From Takakia lepidozioides (lineage: Eukaryota; Streptophyta; Takakiopsida; Takakiales; Takakiaceae): a stretch of 64,000 nt of DNA. A model generated the notes under the pieces. The model did not search any database. It was not told the origin of the DNA and worked only from the letters and a program-made list of their open reading frames with translations. Below are positions 11,431 through 22,735 of this stretch, piece after piece (position 1 is the stretch's first letter; every line of letters begins with the position of its first letter). The position numbers and the translations under genes were made by a program. The DNA is taken from NCBI GenBank assembly GCA_030704615.1, contig CM060731.1, forward strand, positions 58,384,756-58,448,755, read 5' to 3'.

Positions 11431-12330
11431 GGGGATACATGTGTCCACAAACTCATGTATCATTTTAGGATTTATTGTTTATGATGTTACATCATTCCAA
11501 TAATTGTGTGTGTGTGCGCGAGCGCGAGCGTACAATAGGTGGGTATATGAAAATAAAATATTAATTTCTCAGGTTGTGGATGGTATTATGATTAAATATA
11601 TGTATGAAATTATGGTTTAGAGTTGAGGGTTTGCAAATAGGTTAAATGGCTGATGGGACTATTTTGTTCTGTATATGAAATATCTATATACATATATTTA
11701 GAAATACATGTCATCTCTTATGTGCAGTATGTGGATATAAAATAAATGAATATTGATATATTTGTTGTACATTTGTGCGCGAGGTTAGAAAATGCATTAT
11801 TTTCCACTCATCCCATGCTTGAAAGGACAATTACGAAGTCCATCGTTCACCAAATTCATGATATGAAGGATGATCCAAGACATGTTCGCCTTCACTTGTC
11901 CATCGATGCATGCGTCAACCCATTCTGAATCCAGTCAAGTAGCCATTCAACCTAGTCTTTGACCATGGTTAGTTTTAACATCCCTCCCTATCTTGCTATC
12001 AAGAAGGGTCACATCATGTTGCCTGCCATTGTGCTAGGTGAATAACACAACTTTTTTTTGTTGGAATTTTTTTAAACTATACTTTGTAATATACATGAAT
12101 GGATTAATTGATTTTCCATTGTTTTAGTATGTACGTGATGTAATATGTATATAACTAAAATTATTTGTTTTGGTTGTATTTCAAACGATTTAATATATAT
12201 TAAACATAATTTTTGTCGTAGGGAAAAAAAATGAATGACATGGATGTGTATATGCATCGATTGGTTGACGAACTCAAGATATTATGGAATACAATTTCAG
12301 CTTACGATGCATCGGCACCCACTAGCCAAC
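11430..12330 (+). pseudogene. CACTA TnpD transposase (Transposase_21) fragment, plus-strand arm
   Basis: Three in-order pieces match the plant CACTA transposase: DPRHVRLHLSIDACVNPF at about 11870-11925, then in a shifted frame the NIPPYLAIKKGHIMLPAIV segment at about 11975-12035 ending at a GTGAATAA donor-like site, and after an AT-rich intron the MDVYMHRLVDELKILWN segment at 12239-12290. Known TnpD proteins have the same order (DPRNVRLGLATDGFNPF, NLPPW..K..MMLS, DIDVYLQPLIEELKELW). The upstream part is scrambled and stops interrupt it. It forms an inverted repeat with 14045-14140 and 15890-17650. Confidence 0.7.
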
Positions 12331-12419
12331 GTTTTTTTTCTCTTGCGAGGACTTATGGACAATGCACGACTATCCATGTACAAAAAGATTAACAAGAAAG
12401 TGGCTTGTGGTCGTGTGAT

Positions 12420-12730
12420 ATAGTGGCTCACGACCCACGATCATTACACTACCCTGCGTAGTAGAGACTATGATTCCTTATTGCTACTGCTTACTATTTC
12501 TATTATTCGTGATAGTGGTACCACGTATGCTACTCCGTTGGTAAGTGTTGTTGTCTCATGTGGTCGTGGTAGGCTTATCACTACTCGCCACTAAGTTGTC
12601 ATGCGTCGTTGTTCTAGCACTTACTCGTTCTTCCCCCTTATGGATCATTGTAGTGGTAGGTTGCCCACTACCTTGTCACTGTCCTATCGTGGCCTAAGCT
12701 GCCATGCCTCAAGGCACTGACACTTAGCCA
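12420..12730. repeat. Short-motif array of GTAGTG/CACTAC words
   Basis: About 300 bp densely packed with CACTACC, GTAGTAG, GTGGTAGG and TAGTGGTA words in both orientations. This looks like the subterminal repeat region of a CACTA element. I found no matching terminus. Confidence 0.45.
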
Positions 12731-13039
12731 TTATCAGTGGCCTGCTTTATGAAAGAACAAATGAATGTAGAGTACAATGCAACGGCTCAACATTTTTGCA
12801 CCAATGTAAGTGGATCGATGCACCTTTTAGTGCTCAGTTTTTGCACAATTTATTGAACTGGCTTTGGTGGAGGCCATAAGTATAGCAAAAATGTCCGCAC
12901 CTTCTTCTTGGGTTACTTTCTTATGCAAGGAATAGAGAACATCCCATGCCACAAAAGTGTTTGCCACAAAAGAAGTGAGGAGCTTGGCAACACTGGAGCC
13001 TTATATTGTTCCAGGTTGGATGAAAGATAAAAAGTTGAC

Positions 13040-13875
13040 TCATCAATGGCGACCACCCAAAAAAAGGTGGTCGTACCATATTTTTCTATTTTTTTTAATA
13101 CATATGACCGCCAATCCTGGCACTCGCAGCTAATTTAGTATTTTATAAATTACATGCGACCGCCAGTTTGTAGCAGTTGCAGCTAATTATTTCACTTTGA
13201 AATGACATGCGACTGCGAATTTTTGGTGGTCACATGTTTTTTTTTTTTTTTAAACAATTACAAGCGACCGTCAGTTATTGGCGGTCGTTCCGTTTTCTTT
13301 AAACGAAATACGTGCGACCATCAATTATTGGCGATCTCGTGTATTTATTATTATTTTAATTACATGCGACCGCCAGAAAATTGGTGGTCACTTGTTTTTT
13401 ACACGACCGCCAATACGTATATTCACGTGCCACCAACAAATACTGGTGATCACATGTATTTGTTATTATTTTCAATTACATGCAACCATCTATAATTGGC
13501 GGTCACATTTTTTTTGTTTTCTAGAATTACAGGATGGCGGTCGCCTATATATTTTTCTCTTTAATTACATGCGATCGCCAAATTATGGTGGTCGCATTTA
13601 TTTTTTTCAATTATAGGCGACCACCAATTACTGGCAATCACATGTATTCATTTAGTTTTAAATACAAACGACTACCAATTAACAATCGCATGTATTTACT
13701 TATTTTTTAATTACATGCGAGTGCCAACATTGGCGGTCGCACCTATTTTTTTTTAAAAATACGCGCGACCACTAATTTCTGGCGGTTGCACCTATTTTTT
13801 TTATTTACTAATTACATGCGACCGCCAAAAATATGCGACGGTATGAATATTGGCAGTCGCACATTTACTCTATTT
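13040..13875. repeat. Palindromic satellite array, GCGACCGCCA / TGGCGGTCGC
   Basis: About fourteen imperfect units of roughly 55-60 bp. Each contains GCGACCGCCA, a few A/T bases and TGGCGGTCGC, followed by a T-rich spacer and TTACATGC. Each unit could therefore fold as a hairpin of about ten base pairs. The array sits between inverted TnpD fragments, so I read it as the expanded subterminal repeats of a CACTA element. Confidence 0.7.
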
Positions 13876-13984
13876 GTTTTCATTAGTTATCCGTCACCGC
13901 CACCATGTCTGCGACATATCTATTGAAATGACATTTTTTTATCGTTAATTTTTATTTACTAAATATTCGGGAAACCGACGTGAG

Positions 13985-14140
13985 GTAGGTCGCGCCAACG
14001 TCCGATCTAGCGCGATCTGATGTGATGTGACCGCGTGACGTGTGCAACCCTGGTTGGCCAGTGGGTGCCAATGCATCATAAGCTGGAACTCCATTCCATA
14101 ATATCTTGAGTTTGTCAACCAATGGATCACTCTGCACAAA
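13985..14140 (-). pseudogene. CACTA TnpD fragment, minus-strand piece
   Basis: The minus strand encodes DPLVDKLKILWNGVPAYDAL, homologous to the piece at 12239-12330 on the plus strand, followed by APTGQPGLH. It belongs to the opposite-strand transposase relic whose earlier exons are at 15.9-17.6 kb. An 18-19-base poly-G run at 14142-14160 abuts it. Confidence 0.65.
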
Positions 14141-14164
14141 AGGGGGGGGGGGGGGGGGGGTTTG

Positions 14165-14675
14165 CGACCACTGCTGGATTGGTATATAGGTGAGGGACTG
14201 GTATATAATATTGGTATATACACTGGCATTAGATACCAGACTAGTCTGGTATCATTTAGGAGAATACTTGGTCATATACCAGACCAGGCTAGTATCAGTT
14301 CTTTCATACCAGCCACAATACCAGTACTCCCCATCGTCTTTCTCATTTACTCTGGTATGTATACTGAATTAATTTATGTGTACATATGCCTATATATTAA
14401 TTTGTACTTGAGTATATTTACTTCTTTATGTATATTCAATTTGTTTTCACTTGATACTTGCCATTTGATAAATTTGTAACTCAAGACAGCTTTGGAATGA
14501 TACCAGAGTTGATATCTCATACCAGCTGGTATTGTGCTCATGATACTCATATTCATATCAGTATCTGGAAAAAAAATACATCCACCATTATATAGACCAG
14601 ACTGGTATGAAAGTTTTGTGATACGCCTGGTACCAGGACCAGTCTGGTATGTAAAAAACTTGATACCAGTCCAAC
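14165..14675. repeat. Palindromic repeat array, ATACCAG / CTGGTAT
   Basis: More than fifteen copies of ATACCAG or CTGGTAT occur in about 500 bp, often back to back (ATACCAGACTAGTCTGGTAT). They cluster at both ends of the block (14190-14360 and 14500-14670) with an AT-rich middle, the layout of subterminal repeats in a small TIR element. Confidence 0.6.
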
Positions 14676-15850
14676 ACTAGTTGCGACGCTCTGCCATTGG
14701 CGGGTGTGGGCGGGAGCGCGCGCCGACGACAGCAGCGTCGCTCCGCCTCTTGCGACGTAATGGCTTCGCAGCCATTGGAGTTTGTGACGTTGGGGTGTCG
14801 CAGCCGCAGCGCGTGGGGTCGCAGTCATGGCAGCCCTAGCGTCAGGCATTCCCAGCGACGTCGGGGGGTCACAATTTTTTTTTTTTTTAGGAGGCGTTGC
14901 GACCCCCCCCCCCCCCCCCGGCGTCGCAAAAGCATCGCGGGGGACGCCCCAACGACACTGCAACGCCAGCTGTTTGGAGGCAGTAGCTGAGGCGCTCGGC
15001 GCTGCGACGCCAGCTGGGGCGGCAGTAGTTGTTGAGGCAGTGATGCCCAAGCCTCTCATTTCCATTTTTATTTCGGCTTTGCGACCCCTCGTCGGCGTCG
15101 CAGCAAGCTTAGGGGATCGTAGCTAGCTTGGGGCGTCACAAGGACGTCGCTGGGGCGCACGGCGTTGGGGCTGCAGCAACGGCGACGACGCTGGGGTTGG
15201 GCACTAAGGTTGCAGAGGTTGCAACTCCCCAGTGTCATAAGAGGGACCCCTTAGAAGATACTTGGAAGAAATCTTGATATGTATATATATACAATATAGA
15301 CAGCTTTTGTGATACATAGATGTATCGTAGATGTGCTGGTTAAGGTGTAATGTCTTAGAAATGTCATGACCAGTTATAATGTGGAGGTCCTAGGTTCAAA
15401 TATGCATTGTCTAATATATATAGAACAATGAACGAACTGCCATGGGGCAGAACCGGAGTCAATGGTCATCTAGTTTTTGAAATTTTCTCACCTAAATTCA
15501 TAAACTGCGACGTCCGGGGTTGCAAAGTCAAATTTTTCCACCTAAATTCATAAACTGCGACGTCCGGACTTTGCGACCCCCGGACGTCGCTAATGCGGCA
15601 TTGCAAAAAAATAAAATAAATAAAATAAAATCTTGCGACGCCCAGACGTCGCAAGTCGCGTCGGCACCGCAAATCGGCCTGGCGACACCTTGCGACCCCC
15701 AACGTCGCTATTTAGCAACGTTTTTGCTACGACAGCCCAGTGACGGGCATGCAATGCCTTGGCATCGCAAACTCGGGCTGCTACCCCGCCCCAAAAGGAG
15801 GCGTTTGCGACGCCACGGCGACGCAGCAGCATCCCCACCCCCCACCACCA
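14675..15850. repeat. GC-rich repeat region, GCGACG / CGTCGC
   Basis: Two GC-rich blocks (14675-15210 and 15490-15840) are filled with GCGACG, CGTCGCA and GACGTCGC words in both orientations. They flank an AT-rich middle that includes a possible tRNA-derived box B (GGTTCAAAT) near 15393. The block begins CACTAGTTGCGACG. Long GC-rich reading frames here (14553-15126) are a by-product of composition, not genes. Confidence 0.5.
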
Positions 15851-15889
15851 CACCGTTTTTATTTATTTATTTATTTATTTAATATTTAT

Positions 15890-17650
15890 TTTAGTGATGT
15901 ATATACATATCGATGTCATTCACTTGTTTTTCCCTACAACAAAAATTATGTACAATATATCTTAAATCATTTGAAATACAACCAAAACAAATAATGTTAG
16001 TCATATACATATTACATCATGTACATCCTAAAACAGTGTAAAATCAATTAATCCCACCCATGTATATTACAAAGTACAGTTTAAAACATTCCAACATTAC
16101 AAATAAGACAAAGTTGTGTTATTCACCTGTCACAATGGCAGACAACATGATGTGACCCTTCTTGATAGCAATATAGGGAGGGATGTTGTAATTAACTATG
16201 GTCAAAGGCCAAGTTGAATGGCTGCTTGATTGGACTAAGAATGGGTTGATGCCATCCATGGATCACAAGCCAAGGCGAACATAACATACCACTGTTCCTC
16301 TGTATGTTTCCATGTCGGGGAATCATGATGGGGCCGCACATATTTCCAGGAGGGCTCCGATGCTCCGGATGGCTATTGTGATGAGATTGGGTTGGTAATG
16401 ATGATGACCGCTATTCTACATCTGGCTATGTTTTTATTTGACGAATGATGGACTCCAGAATTGTGCTTTCAAGCATGGGATGAGTAAAAAATAATGCATT
16501 TTCTAACCTCGCCCACAAACAGTACAACCAATACATCAATATTTATTTATTTTATATCCACATATTGCATTTAAGAGATGGCGTGTATTTCCAAATGTTT
16601 TTATGTTGATATTCTATAAAGCACAAAATAGTTTAATCAGCCATTTAACCTATTTGCAAAACCTCAACCCTAAACCCTAATTTCATACATATATTTAATC
16701 ATAACACCGTCCACAACATGAGAAAGCAATATTTTATTTTCATATACCCCTATTACACACGGCAAGGACTGCGCTTACCCAATGAGTTAAGACAAGCGTG
16801 TGAGGTGGTGGGGCCCGCTGGCCGGAGCTCCAAGAGGCTCCGGCAAACTACTAGTCAAATCTCATCCCCCATTGTGAAGGTGGGGAGCGCTCCCCACCTC
16901 CTGTTCCCTCCTCATGCTCCACACCTTTAGGACCATGTTCCCAAACCATCTCCAATTTTGCTCCCCTATTCCCGCTCCTCGATCCCTGCTCCTGATTGGG
17001 ATAGAGGAGCGAGGAGGGGAGCAGGGACTGGAAATTATCTGGGAGCGAGCCGCATTCCACAGGGCGAGGAGGGGAGCGGGGACTGGGAACAGGGGAGCAA
17101 GCCGCATTCCACCGGACGATGAGGGGAGCGGGGACCGGGAATAGGGGGGCCAGCTGCGTTCCACATGGCGAGGAGGGGAGCGGGGACCGGGAACAGGGGA
17201 GCGAAGACAAGGGACAGGGATGGGGGAGCGGGCCTGGGAACAAGGAGGGGACAGAGGAGCATACATTGGGAACAGGCCGGGAGCGGAGCGAGATCTTGGG
17301 ATTATAATTATTTTGGAGATGAAAAAATACGATAATTAGTCTCATGTGCGGTTAGTCACTAGTTAGCCTCAAACCTCGCCATATGTTGCATATCACCTAT
17401 CCACCACACTACCATCCACTTCTTGCCATACTCTGATTTTTTAATGTTTTATTCTACAATACAGGCACATAGGTGAGAGGGGAGCAGGGGGGGGGGGGGG
17501 GGGGATTTGATAGCGCGCCCGGCCGGAAAGTCGCCGGTCGTAGTCTTGTCCATTACACCCACACCCACACACACAATTTTTGGAATGATATAATATCATA
17601 CACCGTAAACCCTGAAATGATATATAAGTTTGTGGACACATGTATATATG
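15890..17650 (-). pseudogene. CACTA TnpD transposase fragment, minus-strand arm with insertion
   Basis: Inverted homologue of 11430-12240. On the minus strand the NIPPYIAIKKGHIMLSAIV segment is readable at about 16137-16195, preceded by a disrupted INPF segment near 16240. The arm continues to 16757, is interrupted by about 790 bp of unrelated GC-rich DNA, and resumes at about 17550-17650 (an ACACACACAATTTTTGGAAT segment matching the reverse complement of 11480-11510). Stops and frameshifts make it non-functional. Confidence 0.65.
16758..17548. mobile_element. GC-rich insertion within the transposase relic, with a minisatellite
   Basis: The interruption is inferred from the break in the inverted-repeat alignment. 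It contains about four copies of a roughly 57-bp unit (17020-17225) built on GGAGGGGAGCGGGGACCGGG and GCCGCATTCCAC, and a poly-G run at about 17487-17504. No transposon termini are obvious and no protein is recognised. Confidence 0.45.
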
Positions 17651-17659
17651 TGTATTGAA

Positions 17660-17938
17660 GACGTACCTTCTAAATTTATGTGTATCCATATTTATAACCA
17701 CTTGAAATGGTAAGAAAGAGAATGTAACAAAAATGTATTTTTCAAAGGATTCTCTTTTCTTGAACATCGTCCCGATATCTAGACTCTTGACAAAATGGCG
17801 CAACATCAATGCATTTACAATAAATGTTTGTCAAGATATTTCTTTTAGAAAGATACTTAAGTAGGTCGGCAGACAAAACCACATATGATCGAACGTCAGA
17901 CCCCACTGTATGCGCGGTCACAATGACATAATCTCCTC
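17660..17938. other. Upstream region of the P450 gene
   Basis: Non-coding, AT-rich. No repeats or genes recognised; it should hold the distal promoter of the P450 at 18101. Confidence 0.4.
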
Positions 17939-17947
17939 TATATAAGG
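17939..17947 (+). promoter_or_regulatory. TATA box of the P450 gene
   Basis: TATATAAGG lies about 160 bp upstream of the ATG at 18101. With initiation about 30 bp downstream, this gives a 5' UTR of roughly 130 nt, normal for a plant gene. Confidence 0.55.
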
Positions 17948-18100
17948 CGAGAGCTAGCTGAAAGATCTAATTCTGTAGCATTAATGATCTTTTTGAACAT
18001 TCTACTCATGTGGAAAACAGTTATGCACCTCGAAAGTAGAATATGTAGATCTTGAAACAGTTGTGATCATACCAAATTGTGTAGCTAGGAGACACTTAAA

Positions 18101-21100
18101 ATGAAGTTGGTTTCTAGTATGCTTGATCTTCAATTATTTCCAAAGATTATGCTTGCAGTAGTAGTTGCAATTGTTCTCGATCAAATCTTTAAGTTGTTTC
18201 GTGATCGAAATGTGAATAAGATACCAGGGCCGTTTCTAAGCTGGCCTATACTAGGAGACCTCCCTTTCCTGGGTAATGCGCCCCATGTGGCACTCTCCAA
18301 ATTAGCTCATAGATATGGAGATATGATGCAAGTGAAATTTGGATTGAGGTCTGTACTTGTGATTTCTTCTCCCGCGATGGCACAAGTGGTTCTCAAAACC
18401 CACGACCAGATCTTCGCATCCCGACCTGAGCTAGCTGGTGGAGATATTATGTTCTATAAAAGAAAAGACATGGGTTGGGCCCCTTATGGGGAACACTGGC
18501 GACTTTTACGCAAATTGTGCATGTTGAAGCTCTTCACTACCAAGAGAATCCAGACGTTCAAGAACATCCGAGATGAGGAGGTGTCTTCTTTGGTGCAGGG
18601 TATTTTCGAGGAATCCCAGGTTAGAACTTGTAATTTGATCATTGTTGTAGCATTTCACTAGTTTAGATTACAACTAACTTTTGTTTCAAGATCAGTTTCT
18701 ATGGTCTCTGCGATGGAGTCCTGGGGGGTGCACTCTTTATAAAAAGTGTGTATCACGTGCATTCGCCGGCTAATAAAAAAAAACCCCTGTAAATGGGTCA
18801 TTGGATAATTTATACCCCCTCTGTACATACTTTTTGAAGATTATAAAACCCTCTCCTATAAATATACAGAAATTTATAATTTTTAAAAAATACCCCCCTT
18901 ATGTATGTATATTCCCCTTTTCAATCATTAAAAAATAGCCTCAAATATGTATATGTATGTCTTTATATTATATCAAATATATTAAAAACAGAACAATATA
19001 TTTAAAAAAATTGTGTTAATGTCATATTTGAAAATAAAACCCAATTTACATTTATGTCCCCGTGCACAAATGACAAATGAAGGGCCAGTCATTGTTGCAA
19101 AAAAACCCACTTTGCTATTTTCCGCGAGTTTCCAACGACCAAAAGTACTTGAAAATTCATATCTCCCACACCGCAAGTCCCAAAATTATGAGACCAAGCT
19201 GGTGCACCCCTCCTCATTGAGGGCTTTCCAATGGGACCAAACATCAGGAATGGGGCCTCGCAGTTTGGGAGATCTCAACGATGACACAAAGCACAATAAA
19301 CTATCTTTCTTCTATATTAGTATTAATCATTACATTTGTTTCAAGAATTGTGGAGTAGCCTAGTGGTATGGAGATACTCGTGGTGTAGCTAGTCTCAAGT
19401 TCAAATTTGTGCAATGAAATATATGTATTTTCAAAGTTTTTGGAAAACTCCAAATTGCATGGTGATTTGAACCTACGATTGATGTCGTGACAATGCTAAT
19501 CCTTACCACTATGCTACCCTCTTAATCATTCTAACCCCTTGCTGTAGACTTATATTTAAGGTATTGTTTACCCCCCTATGTATGTATAATGTTGTACATG
19601 GGGGGGTTAAAAATACCCCTCCTGTGCACGCATGTGGCTGGTACATGTTGGCTAGGGTGCACCCCCCAAGGATGGAGTATACAACTAGATACAGTACTTT
19701 TGTGTATATCCGTTATTAATGTTGCAAATCTAGATAATCTACCTTATTGTATCTAAGCTTGAACTATACTTGAGCCATATGAGGGCCACCTTACCATTGT
19801 ATGAAAAAACTCTCGGAGGTTGAATGGTAGCTACCCACAAAAATAGAAATAGAAAGAAGAGAGATTTGTGTGTTTGAGAGTTATTCAAGCGTCCACAATC
19901 AAAAGCTTATCTTCATGTAGCCCAAAGTTCTACAGATTAGAGACTAAATTCTATCACCAAGGAATATTGGCTAGTGCATTCGAGGTAAATACATGTATTA
20001 GTGATCCTGAACTGATTTGGTCCAGGGATCCATGCAGAATATAAAATCTGTGGATATGCAAAGAAGATTGAGCGATATGACAATGAGTATCATCACTCGC
20101 ATAGTGCTTGGGAAAAAATGGTTTGGAGTAGAGACGACTACTGAGGAAGGTCAGGAGTTTAAGAGCCTACTTGTAGAACTTTTTAACCTCTCTGGTGCTT
20201 TCAACCTTGGTGACTACATTCCATTCCTAAAGCCTTTGGACCTGCAAGGCTATGAAGCCCGCATGAAAAAAGTTGCTGCAAGCATGGATCGCTTCTTTAG
20301 TATGATGATCCTAGATCATCGGAAAGAAGGAATAAACAATTCAAATGCCCAAAAAGACCTTGTAGATGTATTGTTGTCTGTTGTTGGCGAGGAGGGTGCG
20401 GAGTATACGGTTGACGACTCTTCTATGAAAGGACTCATGATTGTAAGTATATTCATCTCCTCCACATGTACTCATATTTTTATTTTTTTTTATGTAAGAC
20501 GTTGTCCATATGTTGGATTCTCTCTGGCTTCACTCTGTCTCTATTGTTTGGGCGTAGATTCCCTCTGGACAGACCAATTTTCTCTGTAACATTTAATACC
20601 GTTACTAGATTACAGCTTACTCTGTATTGCAATTTTCTCAAGATTGTTTAAAGGTTGGCCATTATCCATTTGGGCTCTTGATCGGAAACCTAGATCATCA
20701 AGAAAGTACACATGTAAGTCTCAAGCATATAATAACTTTGTAGATATGATGGATCACATAAGACCGACCAAATCAGCAAATTGGGACCCACCATTAGATG
20801 AAATCGAGGACATGCCAAACACTCGAAAGTGGCAACTAGAATTTACTTACTTTAGCTCTAACCAGGTTTCAAAACCCTTTTAATCTGTCACTATCACAAA
20901 TCACATATCATCTTTTCATGACTTTCTTGGATTTGAATTGTTTGTCACAATGGCGGAGCACCATGGATAGGGATAGAAAAATATAGGATAAAGACCGTGT
21001 GTGGATATCTTACACCTCTCCTTTGTTAGGACAGAAATCCATAACCTAGCTTTTGACGCAATTTCCTATGTCTCAAAATTAATTGCGTTTGAGCAATCGA

Positions 21101-22338
21101 GCTAGTGACATGTATACAACTATCTTCACATATATTTACCTGGAAGAAAATTTGGATGCAAATTTTGATGAAAACCGCTTATAACTAGGTTATGTACAAT
21201 ATCCACCAAGACTACCTAGTGCTTGGCTATGGGATGTAGCCTCATGGGTAATCATAATCCTTTGGTCACCAACCCATCCCACCAATTGGAAATGGAATCC
21301 ACAACCCCAAATAGAGAACATCAAGCTCTAACCAGTAATCTACCTCATTCATCTTGATTTTTAGTGGATAATATTATTAAAACTGGATAATAGAGGATGT
21401 TTGAGCACTGTATGCCGCTTGTATGCCGTGCAGCCTTATGAGGACAAGGTTGTACTAATTTGGAGGCCACAAGTGATATTGCTCTTTAGGCACCTTTAAT
21501 CTTTTTCTTTTTCTTTGAGTACCTTCTATTCCGACCAAGCAAGGGTACAAAACATGTAATCCTTTATATCTGGAAGCCCTGACTGATGCTAGCAAAGCCA
21601 CAAAGTCAATAGATCTTTACATGACTCAAAGAGCTCGTCAACTCTTAAATGCACACATAGACTGGTTAGAAATACTCGAGATGATTTATCTCATCGTGTT
21701 GATTCTTGATGCAGGATATTATTGCGGGGGCCACTGACACATCGGCAACAACTATAGAATGGGCGCTCACACATCTCTTGCGACATCCCAATGCAATGAA
21801 GAAAGTTCAAGAAGAATTGGATGATGTGATTGGGTGTGATAGGTTGGTGGATGAAGCCGACATTCCTCGGCTCCCTTATCTTCAGGCAGTTGTGAAGGAG
21901 ACCCTACGCATCAGCCCTCCAGCTCCTTTCCTGCCGCATGAGAGCATTAAAGCTTGCCAAATAGCAGGCTACCATATTCCTGCAAAGACACTGACAATGG
22001 TAAATGTATGGGCTATTCATCACAACCCATCTGTTTGGCAGAAGCCTCATGAATTCATTCCAGAGAGATTTGACAACAGTAATATGGATTTGAAAGGCCA
22101 CGATTTTGAGCTCTTGCCATTTGGATCAGGGCGACGAGGTTGCCCAGGCTTGCATTTAGGTTTGATTATGGTTCAAAGCAGTCTGGCTCAACTACTCCAA
22201 AGCTTTACATTCGCGCTTCCAAACGGCCAGCATCCCCAAGACTTGGACATGAGCGAAGTCTTTGGGATCACGACTCGCAGAGTTGTTCCATTGCAAGTTG
22301 TCGTGAAAGCTCGCTTGCCTCATCACTTGTATACTTAA
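18101..22338 (+). CDS. Cytochrome P450, CYP71 clan, three exons
   Basis: A heme-thiolate monooxygenase of the ER membrane. Exons 18101-18619, 20026-20442 and 21715-22338 join through two GT-AG phase-0 introns to 519 residues, the usual P450 length. An N-terminal hydrophobic anchor (about residues 12-27) precedes the proline hinge IPGP (41-44). Other marks are the C-helix W133..R137 pair, the I-helix oxygen-binding AGATDTS (316-322), the ETLR of the ExxR motif (374-377), PERF (428-431), and the heme loop FGSGRRGCPG with Cys455 as iron ligand. All key residues are present and all exons are open, so the gene looks functional. Sequence style places it in the CYP71 clan; family and substrate cannot be told. 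Most CYP71-clan genes have one phase-1 intron, so two phase-0 introns are unusual. No pathway partners lie nearby. Confidence 0.92.
18719..19670. mobile_element. Putative small TIR transposon in intron 1 of the P450
   Basis: A 7-bp direct repeat GATGGAG (18712-18718 and 19671-19677) flanks 952 bp whose ends are near-perfect inverted repeats (left TCCTGGGGGGTGCA; right, reverse-complemented, CTTGGGGGGTGCA). No transposase is encoded. The interior is AT-rich and includes two tRNA-like promoter segments (near 19352-19415 and on the minus strand near 19455-19520). Superfamily uncertain; a 7-8-bp duplication would suit hAT. Confidence 0.5.
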
Positions 22339-22347
22339 TTACTTAAC

Positions 22348-22422
22348 AACCAACATATAGCCCAGTGGTAAGGGCATATACACTCTTACGAGTGGTTGTG
22401 GGTTCAAGCCACCCTGTTGGTT
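22348..22422 (+). repeat. tRNA-like sequence, probable SINE head
   Basis: Starts 10 bp after the P450 stop. It has a perfect 7-bp acceptor-like pair AACCAAC/GTTGGTT, an A-box-like TAGCCCAGTGG with a GCCC/GGGC stem, and a B-box-like GGTTCAAGCC. Three extra bases between the acceptor and D stem and a 4-nt anticodon-type loop (CACTC TTAC GAGTG) rule out a normal tRNA. A tRNA-derived SINE or tRNA pseudogene fits best. It probably lies in the P450 3' UTR. Confidence 0.5.
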
Positions 22423-22735
22423 GTTACAAAGGTGTCCACCTTCCTACCGCAAGGCAGTAGCCTTTCTGGCTCAAGTGACACCATAAGTTACGCTTGCTTC
22501 GGCAATGCGTCCACCTTCCTTCTTAATTACTTCGTATTCCCACATATGGTTTATATCTTTTTGATATCTATTAATAGCTTATTTGACTAGAGCTACTAAT
22601 AGCTGATGTGGAGCATTCACAACTATTGATGAAGAGTTGTCTCTTCACATGTATCAAGTTCTTTTACAAACTTTAACTGCATCTACAAACTTTAAGATTC
22701 CATTCAATGAACTGGTGAAATCATGTGCATGCATA

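Noticed and set aside
11746-11928. Small independent gene
   Set aside because: Its end (DPRHVRLHLSIDACVNPF) is a CACTA transposase exon, so it was merged in the transposase relic.
14553-15126. Overlapping GC-rich frames of 97-170 codons
   Set aside because: They arise from the GCGACG repeat array with poly-C and poly-G runs; no domain and no consistent frame.
16851-17345. Proline-rich minus-strand frame of 164 codons
   Set aside because: It is the translation of a 57-bp GC-rich minisatellite; all frames of the unit are open.
22348-22422. Functional tRNA gene
   Set aside because: Anticodon-type loop of four bases and three surplus bases before the D stem; kept only as a tRNA-derived element.
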